A stretch of 53,057 nucleotides of DNA from CAVEFW01 sp964579575. GTDB taxonomy: Bacteria > Actinomycetota > Coriobacteriia > Coriobacteriales > Eggerthellaceae. The number at the start of each line of letters is the position of its first letter. Positions within the stretch are counted from its first letter, which is position 1. A program made the position numbers and the translations under genes. Location of the stretch: assembly GCA_964579575.1 (NCBI GenBank), contig CAZOGL010000007.1:1-53057 (forward strand), in the 5' to 3' direction. This document shows, one piece after another, positions 42,021 through 50,717 of this stretch. The notes under the pieces were generated by a model, which did not search any database, had not been told where the DNA came from, and saw nothing but the letters and a program-made list of their open reading frames with translations.

Positions 42021-43007
42021 CTACTCGGCAGGCGTTTCCACCTTGGCATCCGAAACGTCGCCCGTGGAAGGACGCTCGGCCTCAGCAGCCTCAGCAACTC
42101 CGGTGGCCTCAGCAGCTTCAGCAGCCCATTCGGGAACGGTGCGGTTCACCCAATGGCCAACGGCGCGCATGGTCCAAAGGTCAACAAATCCCTGCACAAG
42201 AAGGGCAACGAGGACAGCGAGGACTAACGCGACAAGGAAGGCAACAGAAACACCAAGCAGCGCAGCAGGATTGTTCATGTAATACAACTGCGTGTAGGTG
42301 CTCATGTTCGCAATCGTCGGATAGTTGAACAACGTCACGATGGTGATGATGATCGTAACAATGACGGTGACCACCAAACCACCAAGAATACCCGGGATCA
42401 AGGTTGCGAACACCAAGCCTCCAAGATTCTTACGGTATGCGCGGAACAGCTCGGAGAGGTCAAACGCGCTAGCTACCTTGCCCGTGGCGCCGACACGCAT
42501 CAATGCCATGTAGTAGAAGGCGTTAGCCATCACGATGCCGACGAAACAGACGATATAGCCGAGAACCGGGATAATGCAGAAGAGCAACAGAACAGTCACA
42601 CCCAACAAGAGCAGTATCGTCAAGAGGAAGGGAACCAAACCAAGCAGGATGGTCTTGCGATCGAAGGAGCCAACCGGCAATGACCCGGCCTTTCCACGAG
42701 CGGCCTCAGAACCCCACTGCAGAACATAGCCGCCCGCATAAAGATCCAGAATCGGAACGCAGTTCATAATCATCAGCAACAAGATGCGCTTGACCCAGTT
42801 CGGCGAGGAAACGATGTCCGACCACGCTTGAGAGACACAACCCTTCTGAGCAGGAGCGTATGTATTCTGGGGATATTCCGGGGCCGGTTGGGGTTGTTGG
42901 GCGGGAGCGGAATCCGTCACCGGAGCATCCACGGCGACAGAGCAACCACATGTCGCACAAAAAGTAGCGCCATCTGGCACGTTGTTACCGCATTGGGGAC
43001 AAAACAT
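42021..43007 (-). CDS. Zinc-ribbon membrane protein (DUF4013-like)
   Basis: 328 aa from the ATG at 43007, with AAAGGA well placed. N-terminal zinc ribbon CPQCGNN...FCATCG (Cys3, Cys6, Cys17, Cys20), a Gln/Pro-rich linker, then about six membrane helices between residues 75 and 295. A DLSELFRAYRKN segment between helices matches the DUF4013 pattern. The C-terminus is an Ala/Glu-rich tail (EAAEATGVAEAAEAE) that looks repeat-derived. Function unknown; related proteins are proposed membrane-homeostasis or transport accessories. Stands alone with terminators on both sides. Confidence 0.75.
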   Translation of the reverse strand: MFCPQCGNNVPDGATFCATCGCSVAVDAPVTDSAPAQQPQPAPEYPQNTYAPAQKGCVSQAWSDIVSSPNWVKRILLLMIMNCVPILDLYAGGYVLQWGSEAARGKAGSLPVGSFDRKTILLGLVPFLLTILLLLGVTVLLLFCIIPVLGYIVCFVGIVMANAFYYMALMRVGATGKVASAFDLSELFRAYRKNLGGLVFATLIPGILGGLVVTVIVTIIITIVTLFNYPTIANMSTYTQLYYMNNPAALLGVSVAFLVALVLAVLVALLVQGFVDLWTMRAVGHWVNRTVPEWAAEAAEATGVAEAAEAERPSTGDVSDAKVETPAE

Positions 43008-43134
43008 AGGAATCCTTTCTCTAGATTCGAAACCAAACACCGCACGTTCATACGGTGGCATAGCCTCAGCCCAGTATAAGACAACGTCGCGCGATACGCA
43101 CCTGGCAAAACACACCTATCACGACGCACCGCAA

Positions 43135-43165
43135 GAAAAAAACCGACCCCAGTCACGGAGCCGGT
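43135..43165 (-). terminator. Rho-independent terminator downstream of the dehydrogenase-like gene
   Basis: Minus strand ACCGGC / GTCGGT stem with one G-T pair, then TTTTTTT, about 100 bp past the stop at 43267. In between, catgaaatc-r-ag occurs twice (43175, 43254). Confidence 0.75.
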
Positions 43166-43266
43166 CCTGAAACACATGAAATCAAGATGTGGGCGTACAT
43201 TCGGTCGCCCCGAGCGATGTCTTGCAACCGCAGAGCTACCAGGCTAGAAACGCATGAAATCGAGTA

Positions 43267-44376
43267 CTAGTCCTCGAAGTCGTAATCCTCTTGGTCAGCA
43301 AGCTCAACATAGTCACGGTCGTTGTCGTCGTAACCTGGGTCGTCGTCAAGGAAGCCATAGTCTTCCTCGTCTTCTTCCTCCTCGTCAATCACATCCTCAT
43401 CACCGGATGCGTCGTCGAACATGCGCGCCATGATATCGACCATCAAGTCGTCGGAGAGTTCCTCGTCGTACTCGTCATAATCGTCGTCGTCATGCTCATG
43501 GGCATGGGTCTCGCTCAACTTGGCTGCGCGTCCCCAATCCAATCCGATGGCCTCAACCTCGGATTGGTCACGGAATGCCATGGTAAGGACAGCGGGACCG
43601 TTGTCCGCCCCACCGATGATGGCAAGAATCTCCAAGAGTTGCAAGCAGCTTTCAGCCTGGGGAAGCGAGATCTCGGCCTCCTCAGCCGTGGTCAGGGCAG
43701 CAGCGAGCTCACCCATCATCATCTCAACGGTATAGGTACCACAAAAACGACCCTCATCCACAGCACGCAAGATAGCGTCGGCGGCGAGAGAGATTGCGCC
43801 GGCATTGCCCATGGCGGCCTCCCCTATGCCGGCGGGCATCATGCGGACGGCGCGGTAGAGCGCGTCAGCCTCGATAGCCGCGGTGAACTCCGCCATACTC
43901 TGGATCGTGTAGGCAGCACGGCTCATGCTTGCCGACCCACACCCCGTCGTCTCATGAATCGCACCTACGAGCGTCTGAAGCACGGGAAGCGCCTCCTCGA
44001 CAGCATCCTTTTCCGCAGCGAGGAAGCAGGCGAGGTTCTCCTTCTCGGCAAACGCGTTGTCCACGCACCCATCAAGCACCATAAGAGGCGCCTCGGCAAA
44101 CATCATCTTGGACGCATCGACGATGGCGAACAGCTCGCGTGCGAACGTAGGCGTCTCGGCGGACATCTCGATGACAAGCGTGCCCGGAGCAGCCTCCTCC
44201 ACGATGCCGCCCTCATCGAAATAGGCGGTCTCCAATGCCGACAGGTTCGTGAAGTACGTCACGACAATCTCGGCGTTGCGAATCTCCTCGACACGGGTAT
44301 AGCCAGCCGCCTCAAGCTTTGCATCCACGACGGACTCGATGACCTCGTGGCCACGAAACGCATACAGCTTCTTCAC
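43267..44376 (-). CDS. Degenerate beta-hydroxyacid dehydrogenase-like protein with acidic tail
   Basis: 369 aa. Residues about 30-290 follow the 3-hydroxyisobutyrate dehydrogenase pattern: AEIVVTYFTNLSALETAYF, GGIVEEAAPGTLVIEMSAETPT, then a helical C-terminal domain. However, the N-terminus (MKKLYAFRGHEVIESVV) has no GxGxMG dinucleotide loop, and the GxxGxGxxxKxxNN catalytic helix is replaced by HETTGCGSASMSRAAY, with no lysine at the expected place. From about 289 to 369 it is an Asp/Glu tail with HAHEH at its start. It is probably not an active dehydrogenase; a sensory or metal-binding role is possible. GTG start with GAGAGGG upstream, behind two degV genes. Confidence 0.6.
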   Translation of the reverse strand: MKKLYAFRGHEVIESVVDAKLEAAGYTRVEEIRNAEIVVTYFTNLSALETAYFDEGGIVEEAAPGTLVIEMSAETPTFARELFAIVDASKMMFAEAPLMVLDGCVDNAFAEKENLACFLAAEKDAVEEALPVLQTLVGAIHETTGCGSASMSRAAYTIQSMAEFTAAIEADALYRAVRMMPAGIGEAAMGNAGAISLAADAILRAVDEGRFCGTYTVEMMMGELAAALTTAEEAEISLPQAESCLQLLEILAIIGGADNGPAVLTMAFRDQSEVEAIGLDWGRAAKLSETHAHEHDDDDYDEYDEELSDDLMVDIMARMFDDASGDEDVIDEEEEDEEDYGFLDDDPGYDDNDRDYVELADQEDYDFED

Positions 44377-44390
44377 AGCAGTTCCCTCTC

Positions 44391-44445
44391 TCCTCTTGAG
44401 CTCCTCTTGGGCCCCTCCTCTTGGGTCCCTCCTCTTGGACTGGTG
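44391..44445. repeat. 11-14 bp repeat upstream of the dehydrogenase-like gene
   Basis: tcctcttg recurs at 44391, 44402, 44416 and 44430 with gggccc/gggtcc between. On the minus strand it gives repeated CAAGAGGAG, that is, several copies of a ribosome-site-like sequence ahead of the GTG start. Confidence 0.8.
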
Positions 44446-45369
44446 TTACTCTCCCTTGACACGCTTGGCGATACGGTCCGCAAGCGAAAGGTTCTTGCGA
44501 CGGTCCTCTCCCCAATAGACACAAGCGAGCATGCCAGGTCCCACGTGCGAACCGATGACAGGACCGACATTGGACTCGATAATCATGAGCTCCGGGTCGA
44601 TCTTGAGCAACAAATCCTTGAGCTTCGCGCAATCCTTGGGGCAATCGGAATGGGCGATGATGACGCGACGCGCTCCCGGCTCGGGCGCGGCATTCTTCTC
44701 GAACGACTCGGCGATTTGACGGATACCCTTCTTGCGACCGCGGCTCACGCCCACCATGGAGAGATGGCCATCCAAGTCGAAATTGACCATGGGCTTCACG
44801 TCAAGCTTGGAACCCAAATAGGCACCGACGCTGGGAAGGCGACCGCCACGGGCGAGGGAATCCAGGTCGTCGACCATGAACAGGCAATTGATATAATAGA
44901 TTGCCTCCTCCGCCCAAGCTGCAAGCTCCTTGGCGGTCAGACCGGCCTCGCGTTGGCGCAGGGCCTCCGAGACAAGCATTCCCTCCGCAATGGAAGCAAG
45001 CTTGGTGTCAACCGCGTAGATCTCGGCATCAGGGTAGTCACCCTTGACCTGCTCGAGCGCCATACATACGGAGTCATATGTGCCAGATAGGCCGCTGGAG
45101 AAGCAAAGGAAGACGGTGGGAACGCCGCTTCTGGCAGCGTTGGTGAGAGTCGTGACCATGCTCATCATGGGAATCTGCGCCGTGGAGGGAGTCTCGCCCT
45201 TGCGGATGCTCTCGTAGAAATCATGGGGATCCAAGCTCACGAACATGTCGTCAAGACGGTCTCCGTCACTCATGAGATACGGGAACTTGAGCAACTCCAC
45301 GCCCTCGCGGTTTATCATCCAATATGGAAGGTCACAACAGGAATCGATTATGAGATTGCACTTTGTCAT
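44446..45369 (-). CDS. DegV family fatty-acid-binding protein
   Basis: 307 aa from the ATG at 45369 (GGGGTGG upstream). DegV proteins bind long-chain fatty acids (FakB-type, presented to the kinase FakA). Motifs: LIIDSCCDLPYWM, ETPSTAQIPM (the T-S/T-Q-P-type binding loop), CFSSGLSGTYDS, and the C-terminal VGPVIGSHVGPGMLACVYWG. No fakA is visible in the window. It is the downstream member of a tandem degV pair, 40 bp after the next copy. Confidence 0.92.
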   Translation of the reverse strand: MTKCNLIIDSCCDLPYWMINREGVELLKFPYLMSDGDRLDDMFVSLDPHDFYESIRKGETPSTAQIPMMSMVTTLTNAARSGVPTVFLCFSSGLSGTYDSVCMALEQVKGDYPDAEIYAVDTKLASIAEGMLVSEALRQREAGLTAKELAAWAEEAIYYINCLFMVDDLDSLARGGRLPSVGAYLGSKLDVKPMVNFDLDGHLSMVGVSRGRKKGIRQIAESFEKNAAPEPGARRVIIAHSDCPKDCAKLKDLLLKIDPELMIIESNVGPVIGSHVGPGMLACVYWGEDRRKNLSLADRIAKRVKGE

Positions 45370-45409
45370 CGTGGCCACCCCTTTCTTCTTTGCGTTTCGC
45401 TAATGATAC

Positions 45410-46366
45410 CTAGATGAAACGGGAAACGAACGGCAATCTTTGTAGCATCTTCTCGCGATTGAGCTTCGCACTGCAAACGATCTCAGGCTTCGTCTTGACG
45501 AGCTTGCCTTTGAGCGGACTTTTGCATTGGTAGGCGATGCCGAACGCAGGACCGACATGGCACCCGATAACGGGGCTGACAGGCAAAACGGGAACCTCGC
45601 GTCCCAAGAAGGGCTCGACGCTCTTCTTGCACCACTTAAGAGCCGGTTCTTTCGATCCGATATAGTGGACAACGACATCGTTTAGCTCGTGATCCTTGAT
45701 GTCGTCGGCGAAGATTTCCATGATGCGCACCGCGGCTTTCTTTTGCGTACGGACCTTTGTGAGGACGGTCGCAACGCCGTCACTCACCGTAAAGATCGGC
45801 GTCAGCTTGATGGCATTGCCCAAAAGCGCGGCTCCGGAGCCGATGCGTCCACCAGCGCGTAGGTAGGACAAGGACTCGGGCGCAAAGAGGAAACGCGTAC
45901 ACCCAACGGTGTCCGCCGCCTCCTTTGCAACTTGGTAGCATGACGCGCCCGCCTCGCGGGCAGCAACGGCGGAAAGGACGGCGAAGCCCTCGTCGAGGCT
46001 GTTCGAAAGCGCGTCGACGAACGCGTAGGAAAACTCCTTGCAGCGAGCCTCCACAACGCGCGCGGCGCGCAACGCGCCCTCGAACGTACCGCTCATCGAG
46101 CTCGACATGAAGATGCCGACCACCTGGTTTTTCTCGCGAACGGCCTTCTCGAAGTATTCCTCAAGCTCGATTTGGCTCGGCTGACTCGACTTAGGCGGAT
46201 TGTTTTTCATGTCAGCGATGTTTTGGTAGAACTCATCGAGATCCATCGTCGCATCTTTGTACTCTTTGCCGTCATAGTGGACATGCAGCGTCATGACATC
46301 AATGTTTAACGACTCCGTCAACGAACGAGGAAGTGATGCCGTGGAGTCGGTCACAATTTGGATCAT
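45410..46366 (-). CDS. DegV family fatty-acid-binding protein, second copy
   Basis: 318 aa. QIVTDSTASLPRSL at the start, KSSQPSQIELEEYF binding loop, IFMSSSMSGTFEGA and SPVIGCHVGPAFGIAYQ at the C-terminus. Diverged from the neighbouring copy, particularly in the binding loop and C-terminal third, so the pair may prefer different acyl chains (inference from the FakB1/FakB2 precedent). GAGGT precedes the ATG. The C-terminus extends about 25 basic residues beyond the usual end. Confidence 0.92.
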   Translation of the reverse strand: MIQIVTDSTASLPRSLTESLNIDVMTLHVHYDGKEYKDATMDLDEFYQNIADMKNNPPKSSQPSQIELEEYFEKAVREKNQVVGIFMSSSMSGTFEGALRAARVVEARCKEFSYAFVDALSNSLDEGFAVLSAVAAREAGASCYQVAKEAADTVGCTRFLFAPESLSYLRAGGRIGSGAALLGNAIKLTPIFTVSDGVATVLTKVRTQKKAAVRIMEIFADDIKDHELNDVVVHYIGSKEPALKWCKKSVEPFLGREVPVLPVSPVIGCHVGPAFGIAYQCKSPLKGKLVKTKPEIVCSAKLNREKMLQRLPFVSRFI

Positions 46367-46447
46367 GGTTGGTTTACCTCAAAAACTCTCTCTTTACTCT
46401 CTCTGTTTTTCTCTCTTAGTAGCCCTGCTTAGCGGCATCGGTCCCGG

Positions 46448-46530
46448 CTGGCCTTGGTCGTAGCTGCGGGTCCCAGCTAGTCTTGGTCGTAACTGGCCTC
46501 GCCTCAACTCTAGTCTTGGTCGTAGCCGCG
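46448..46530. repeat. Repeat of the pncB 3' end including its stop codon
   Basis: ctagtcttggtcgtagccgc at 46510 is the pncB end (TAG on the minus strand). ctagtcttggtcgtaactgg at 46477 and ctggccttggtcgtagctgc at 46448 repeat it downstream of the gene, spacings 33 and 29. Confidence 0.92.
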
Positions 46531-47967
46531 CAGACGCTCGACAAGACTGCGGCGTCGCTTAAACAGGGAATATTCCAATCCAACAGGATAGGTATGCGGG
46601 TTGAAAAGGCGCTTTTGGCTCTCGTCGAGGGTCTCAAGGCCTGTTGCGGCGCGCCCTCTCGCCTCGAGAGCGCAACGGAATTTAGGTTCGAGCACGGATT
46701 TGCCTTCGCGGGACAAAGGAGCGAGCAACGTCTCGAAGCGCTTGCCCCCGAGCTTCTTGCGACGCAGGTCGTCATGGGGATCGACGATGACCTCGCGACC
46801 GTCCACGCCCGCCATCGTATCGAAGATCATATCCCCGGCAATTCTACCGTCCTCGTGATAGTAACGGCGAACGTCAAGGACACCGGGGATGGTGCGCTTT
46901 GCGGCGGTCTCGGAAATCTTCATGTGGCCGACCCACTCCCCACCTGGTTCGCGCGTCGCGGAAAGCTTGTATACGCCACCGAGGGTCGGTTGGTCGAAAG
47001 CGGTGGCAAGCTTTGTACCCACCCCCCAAGAGTCGACCTTGGCACCCTGGGAGAGGATGGAAAGGATCGTGAACTCGTCGAGATCGTTGGACAGGCAGAT
47101 ACCGCAATCGGTAAGCCCCGCCTCATCGAGCATAGCGCGGGACCTCTTCGCCAACCAGGCAAGGTCTCCGGAGTCGATACGTATCGCGATGAGGTGCTCG
47201 CCGCGCTCCCTCATCTCGAGTCCGACCGTTATCGCGTTGCGAACGCCCTGCTCAACGTCGTATGTATCGACAAGCAACACGCAATTAGTCGGGAATGCCT
47301 TGGCATAGGCGCGAAACGCCTCCAACTCGTCGCCAAAGGACATGACCCATGCGTGGGCGTGGGTGCCGGAGACCGGCAGATTGAACTCGCGACCTGCAAG
47401 AACGTTGGAGGTGCTGGCACATCCGCCGACGATGGCAGCGCGGCTTGCCCACGTGCCACCAGCGGCCCCTTGGGCACGTCGTAGACCGAACTCGGCAACC
47501 GGTGCCTTGGCGGCAGTGCAGATGCGAGCGGCCTTCGTGGCTATCAACGTCTCAAATCCTACGCAATTGAGAAGCGGGGTCTCGATAAGTTGGCATTGGA
47601 GGATGGGGCCGACGACGCGGACCATGGGTTCGTGGGGGAACACGATTGTTCCCTCCAAGACCGCATCGATCTCAAGTTTGCACTCCATGGTGCGAAGATA
47701 CTCGAGGAAACCCGCCTTAAACAAAGTTCCCCCACCCGGGGCGGGAATGCTCGCAAGATATTCGATGTCCTCGTCGGAGAAGGAGAACCCGTCCACCAAA
47801 TCGGCGAGTTGGCTCATGCCACAAGCGACTGCGTACCCACCCTTGAAGGGGTAGTCGCGGAAGTACATGTGAAAACAAGCTTGGGTATCAAGCTTGCCGC
47901 ACTCCCAATAACCTTGGGCCATGGTGAGCTGGTAGAGATCGGTCAGCAACGGCTGGTTAAGCCTCAT
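46510..47967 (-). CDS. pncB: Nicotinate phosphoribosyltransferase
   Basis: Makes nicotinate mononucleotide from nicotinate and PRPP in NAD salvage. 485 aa from the ATG at 47967, which overlaps the ricT end by 11 bp. LTDLYQLTMAQGYW, the FELGLRRAQG-type block (here AEFGLRRAQGAAGG), GTHAHAWVMSFGDELEAF (His in the active site), LLVDTYDVEQGVRNAI, RIDSGDLAWLAK and SNDLDEF are the family blocks. A longer frame upstream is only the opposite reading of the ricT tail and is not used. Confidence 0.95.
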   Translation of the reverse strand: MRLNQPLLTDLYQLTMAQGYWECGKLDTQACFHMYFRDYPFKGGYAVACGMSQLADLVDGFSFSDEDIEYLASIPAPGGGTLFKAGFLEYLRTMECKLEIDAVLEGTIVFPHEPMVRVVGPILQCQLIETPLLNCVGFETLIATKAARICTAAKAPVAEFGLRRAQGAAGGTWASRAAIVGGCASTSNVLAGREFNLPVSGTHAHAWVMSFGDELEAFRAYAKAFPTNCVLLVDTYDVEQGVRNAITVGLEMRERGEHLIAIRIDSGDLAWLAKRSRAMLDEAGLTDCGICLSNDLDEFTILSILSQGAKVDSWGVGTKLATAFDQPTLGGVYKLSATREPGGEWVGHMKISETAAKRTIPGVLDVRRYYHEDGRIAGDMIFDTMAGVDGREVIVDPHDDLRRKKLGGKRFETLLAPLSREGKSVLEPKFRCALEARGRAATGLETLDESQKRLFNPHTYPVGLEYSLFKRRRSLVERLRGYDQD

Positions 47968-49603
47968 TGGAGGATTCACCTTCTTTCTTTCCTCCAGAGT
48001 GGTGGGACCTGCGTCGACGGTGGCGCTCACCACCTGTAGGTTGGCCAGAGGTGCCCTCGCGGTGATTAGAGGCGCCTGCGCGCTGGTCAGAAGCGGCTTC
48101 GCGGTGGTCGGAATCGCCCTCGCGCTTGGCCTCGCCGCCTCCCTCCTGTTGGGATTTTCCTTGGGCGCAACCTTGGGAGGAGCGCCTACGCCTCCTGCGA
48201 CGGGACGCGCCGCTCTTCCTCCCGTCCTCGCCCCTATTGACATCCGCCTCGTGGGTATCCGCCTCGTGTGCTTGGGAGAGGCTGGAGGATTTTTGACCCG
48301 GACGACGGGAGGGTCTGCTTGTCGCGCCCTCCGCGCCCTCGCTTGCCGCAACCCCCTCAACAGAGCGGTTACGACGTTGGCCACCGCGAGACCTCCTGCG
48401 ACGGGAGGCAGGCTTCTCAGACTTCGGGGCGTCTGTCGCCGCTGTCTCCACTTCCTTGGTTACCGTCGTCTCGCCATCCGCAGAAACCGTGGTGGACCGG
48501 CGACGGCGTACGCGCGTCGTGGTAGGCGTCGAGGTCGTGGCCCCAGCAGCTGTCCGCGAACGGCGACGACGACTCGAGCTTTTTTGGGGAATCTCCACCA
48601 TGGAGGTGGAACCAGTTGCGTTCTTGACATTGGCGTTGTTGCGGCGAACAGCCCGGGCGTCTCCTAGTTTGTCGCTGCCGGTAAACTGACTCGTGAGGAA
48701 CAGGGCCGTAGCGAAAGACGCCATCGGCGGTTCGACGGCGCGGCGCCACGCCTCCTCGCTGACGCTCTTGGGACGCGTAATTCCCTCCTCGGGCTCATCC
48801 ATATCGGCAAGCGGGACATGAATCGTCTTTGTCTTACCGTCGATCTCAATCTTCATGTCGACGATCTCGCGTGGGACATCGAGGTTGCATACCTTCGCGG
48901 GACCGTCCGGCGTCTGGATTGTCGCATTTTGCTTCGGTGCGCGGGAATGGAAGTCCTTGTACGCTTCGTACTCATAGCGCAAACAACACATCAGGCGGCC
49001 GCATACACCCGAGATCTTTTGGGGGTTGAGGCTGAGGTCTTGCTCCTTTGCCATGCGGATGGACACGGGGCAAAACTCGCCACCGAGACGCTTGCAGCAA
49101 AGCTCTTGGCCGCAGTGGCCGATGCCGCCGATCATGCGCGCCTCGTCGCGGATGCCGATTTGGCGCATGTCAATGCGGACATGGAAACGGGAAGCAAGCT
49201 CACGGACGATATCGCGGAAATCGAGACGCTCCTCGGCCTCGAAGTAGAACACGGCCTTGTCACCTTCAAGGAGATACTCGACAGCCACAGGTCGCATGTT
49301 CTCGTTGTACTCGGCCGCAAGTTCCTTGAACGTGTGCATGGCTTCCTTGGAGCGAGCCTCCATCTCCTCGCCGCGGGCAAGATCTTCCTCGCTTGCAACG
49401 CGACGGACAGGGCGCAACTCGCTCTTGAGGTGGGCAAGTTGCTCCTCGTCGGCCTCGAATACCTCGCTGGCCATATGTCCGAGTTCGACGCCACGCGCCG
49501 TCTCCACGACGACAAAGTCGGTCTTTTCGATCTCCAGCTCGCCCGCATCAAACCAAAGCGTCTTCGGGTTGAATGCAAGATGTACCGGTGCAATTCTAGT
49601 CAT
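47957..49603 (-). CDS. ricT: PSP1/RicT (YaaT) family protein with long Arg-rich tail
   Basis: Homologue of B. subtilis RicT (YaaT), an Fe-S protein that stimulates RNase Y maturation activity and affects competence and sporulation. 548 aa, about twice the normal length. Residues 1-275 are the PSP1 domain with the cysteine signature GHCGQELCCKRLGGEFCP ... SGVCGRLMCCLRYEYEAY. From about 300 to 548 the protein is disordered: clusters of Arg (SRRRRSR, RVRRRRS, SRRRRRRRS), Gly/Ser and His, and ten-residue repeats (SDHREAASDQRAGASNHREG). It overlaps holB by 8 bp and pncB by 11 bp. The tail looks like an RNA- or RNase-binding platform comparable to tails of RNase E/J partners; this is inference. Confidence 0.92.
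   Translation of the reverse strand: MTRIAPVHLAFNPKTLWFDAGELEIEKTDFVVVETARGVELGHMASEVFEADEEQLAHLKSELRPVRRVASEEDLARGEEMEARSKEAMHTFKELAAEYNENMRPVAVEYLLEGDKAVFYFEAEERLDFRDIVRELASRFHVRIDMRQIGIRDEARMIGGIGHCGQELCCKRLGGEFCPVSIRMAKEQDLSLNPQKISGVCGRLMCCLRYEYEAYKDFHSRAPKQNATIQTPDGPAKVCNLDVPREIVDMKIEIDGKTKTIHVPLADMDEPEEGITRPKSVSEEAWRRAVEPPMASFATALFLTSQFTGSDKLGDARAVRRNNANVKNATGSTSMVEIPQKSSSRRRRSRTAAGATTSTPTTTRVRRRRSTTVSADGETTVTKEVETAATDAPKSEKPASRRRRSRGGQRRNRSVEGVAASEGAEGATSRPSRRPGQKSSSLSQAHEADTHEADVNRGEDGRKSGASRRRRRRRSSQGCAQGKSQQEGGGEAKREGDSDHREAASDQRAGASNHREGTSGQPTGGERHRRRRSHHSGGKKEGESSNEA
48003..48150. repeat. About 30-bp coding repeats in the ricT tail
   Basis: Diverged units with gcggtgrttrgaggcgcctgc and gcgctggtcagaagcggcttc patterns encode the SDHRE/SDQRA/SNHRE series at the RicT C-terminus. 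Confidence 0.7.
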
Positions 49604-50711
49604 ACAATGCCTCTCTTATATCGAACAACAACGTATCCATGCAGGTTTGCGGGGACACGTTGTAAGAAAGTGTCTCAATAGCGGTATCGACCGCACGAAT
49701 GGCGGAGGCGACCGCAGCCTCGGTGGTATGGGACGCGGCATCCTCCAACGCGGAGAGCGCTTCGGTGTTCACCACGAGGTCCTCAGCGCCGATGCAAAGA
49801 ACCATCACATCACGCAACCAGCTCTTCAGCAACGACATCTCGGTAACTTGGGCTTGACGGGTCGCCGACTTGGTCGCACGCTCGTCACGCTCACGGATTT
49901 GCTTCACGGCGGCACGACTGAGGAAGTCGGCGTTCGCCTCAAGGTACTCCTCCTGTTCGCGGCGTACGTCGTCCAAAGGCGCCTCCGCGAACGTGACGAG
50001 CTTCCTCGACATGGTGATGATGTCCCAATCGTCACATTGGCGCAAGGTTCCCATCATCTCGAACACATCGCGCATATGCGCCATGCACTTGTTCGACCTC
50101 GCAAAGTCGACCGCGCGCTCCGCGGAACCGTCGCATGCGGCCAAGGCCATACGCGCCCGCTCCTCCGGGACGCCGGCATTTTGGCTCACCAGGCCAATCG
50201 CTTCCTCCTCCGGAACAGTGCGGAACGGAATGACTTGGCAACGGGACACGATGGTCGGCAACACCGCATCCACCGTACGCGCGAGGAGGATGAGCATGAC
50301 GCCCGCGGGAGGCTCCTCGAGGGTTTTGAGGAAAGCGTTGGCTGAAGCGGCGTTGAGCAGGTCGGCGCGGTTGATGATGTAGACCTTCGCGTCCGCCTGG
50401 ATCGGGGCGAGAACGACGTCGGACATGATTTCGCGAACCTGGCCCACCAAATATGCCGCCGCACCCTCGGGCTCGTAGTAGCGCACATCCGGGTGGCGAC
50501 GACGCAAGACGCGCTTGCAAATCTCGCAAGAGCCGCAACCACCCTTCTTGCAAAGGCGGGACGCAGCGAGGGCATAAGCCGCGGAGACCTTGCCGCTGCC
50601 GGCAGGTCCGCACAACAGGTAGGCATGGCTCAAGGCGCCCCGGGACGAAGCGCACCTCAGGTAGTTCCTCACCTTGGGTTGGCCCCATATGCCGTTGAAC
50701 ACGTCCGCCAT
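49596..50711 (-). CDS. holB: DNA polymerase III subunit delta'
   Basis: Clamp-loader subunit of the replicative polymerase. 371 aa. Walker A-like GPAGSGK (35-41), zinc cysteines 54, 59, 62 and 65 (CKKGGCGSCEIC), NAFLKTLEEPP and the SRC motif (VSRCQVIPF) are present. ATG at 50711 lies 6 bp after the tmk stop; the end overlaps ricT by 8 bp (ATGACTAG). tmk-holB-ricT is conserved gene order across Gram-positives. Confidence 0.93.
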   Translation of the reverse strand: MADVFNGIWGQPKVRNYLRCASSRGALSHAYLLCGPAGSGKVSAAYALAASRLCKKGGCGSCEICKRVLRRRHPDVRYYEPEGAAAYLVGQVREIMSDVVLAPIQADAKVYIINRADLLNAASANAFLKTLEEPPAGVMLILLARTVDAVLPTIVSRCQVIPFRTVPEEEAIGLVSQNAGVPEERARMALAACDGSAERAVDFARSNKCMAHMRDVFEMMGTLRQCDDWDIITMSRKLVTFAEAPLDDVRREQEEYLEANADFLSRAAVKQIRERDERATKSATRQAQVTEMSLLKSWLRDVMVLCIGAEDLVVNTEALSALEDAASHTTEAAVASAIRAVDTAIETLSYNVSPQTCMDTLLFDIREALYD

Positions 50712-50717
50712 CTACGC

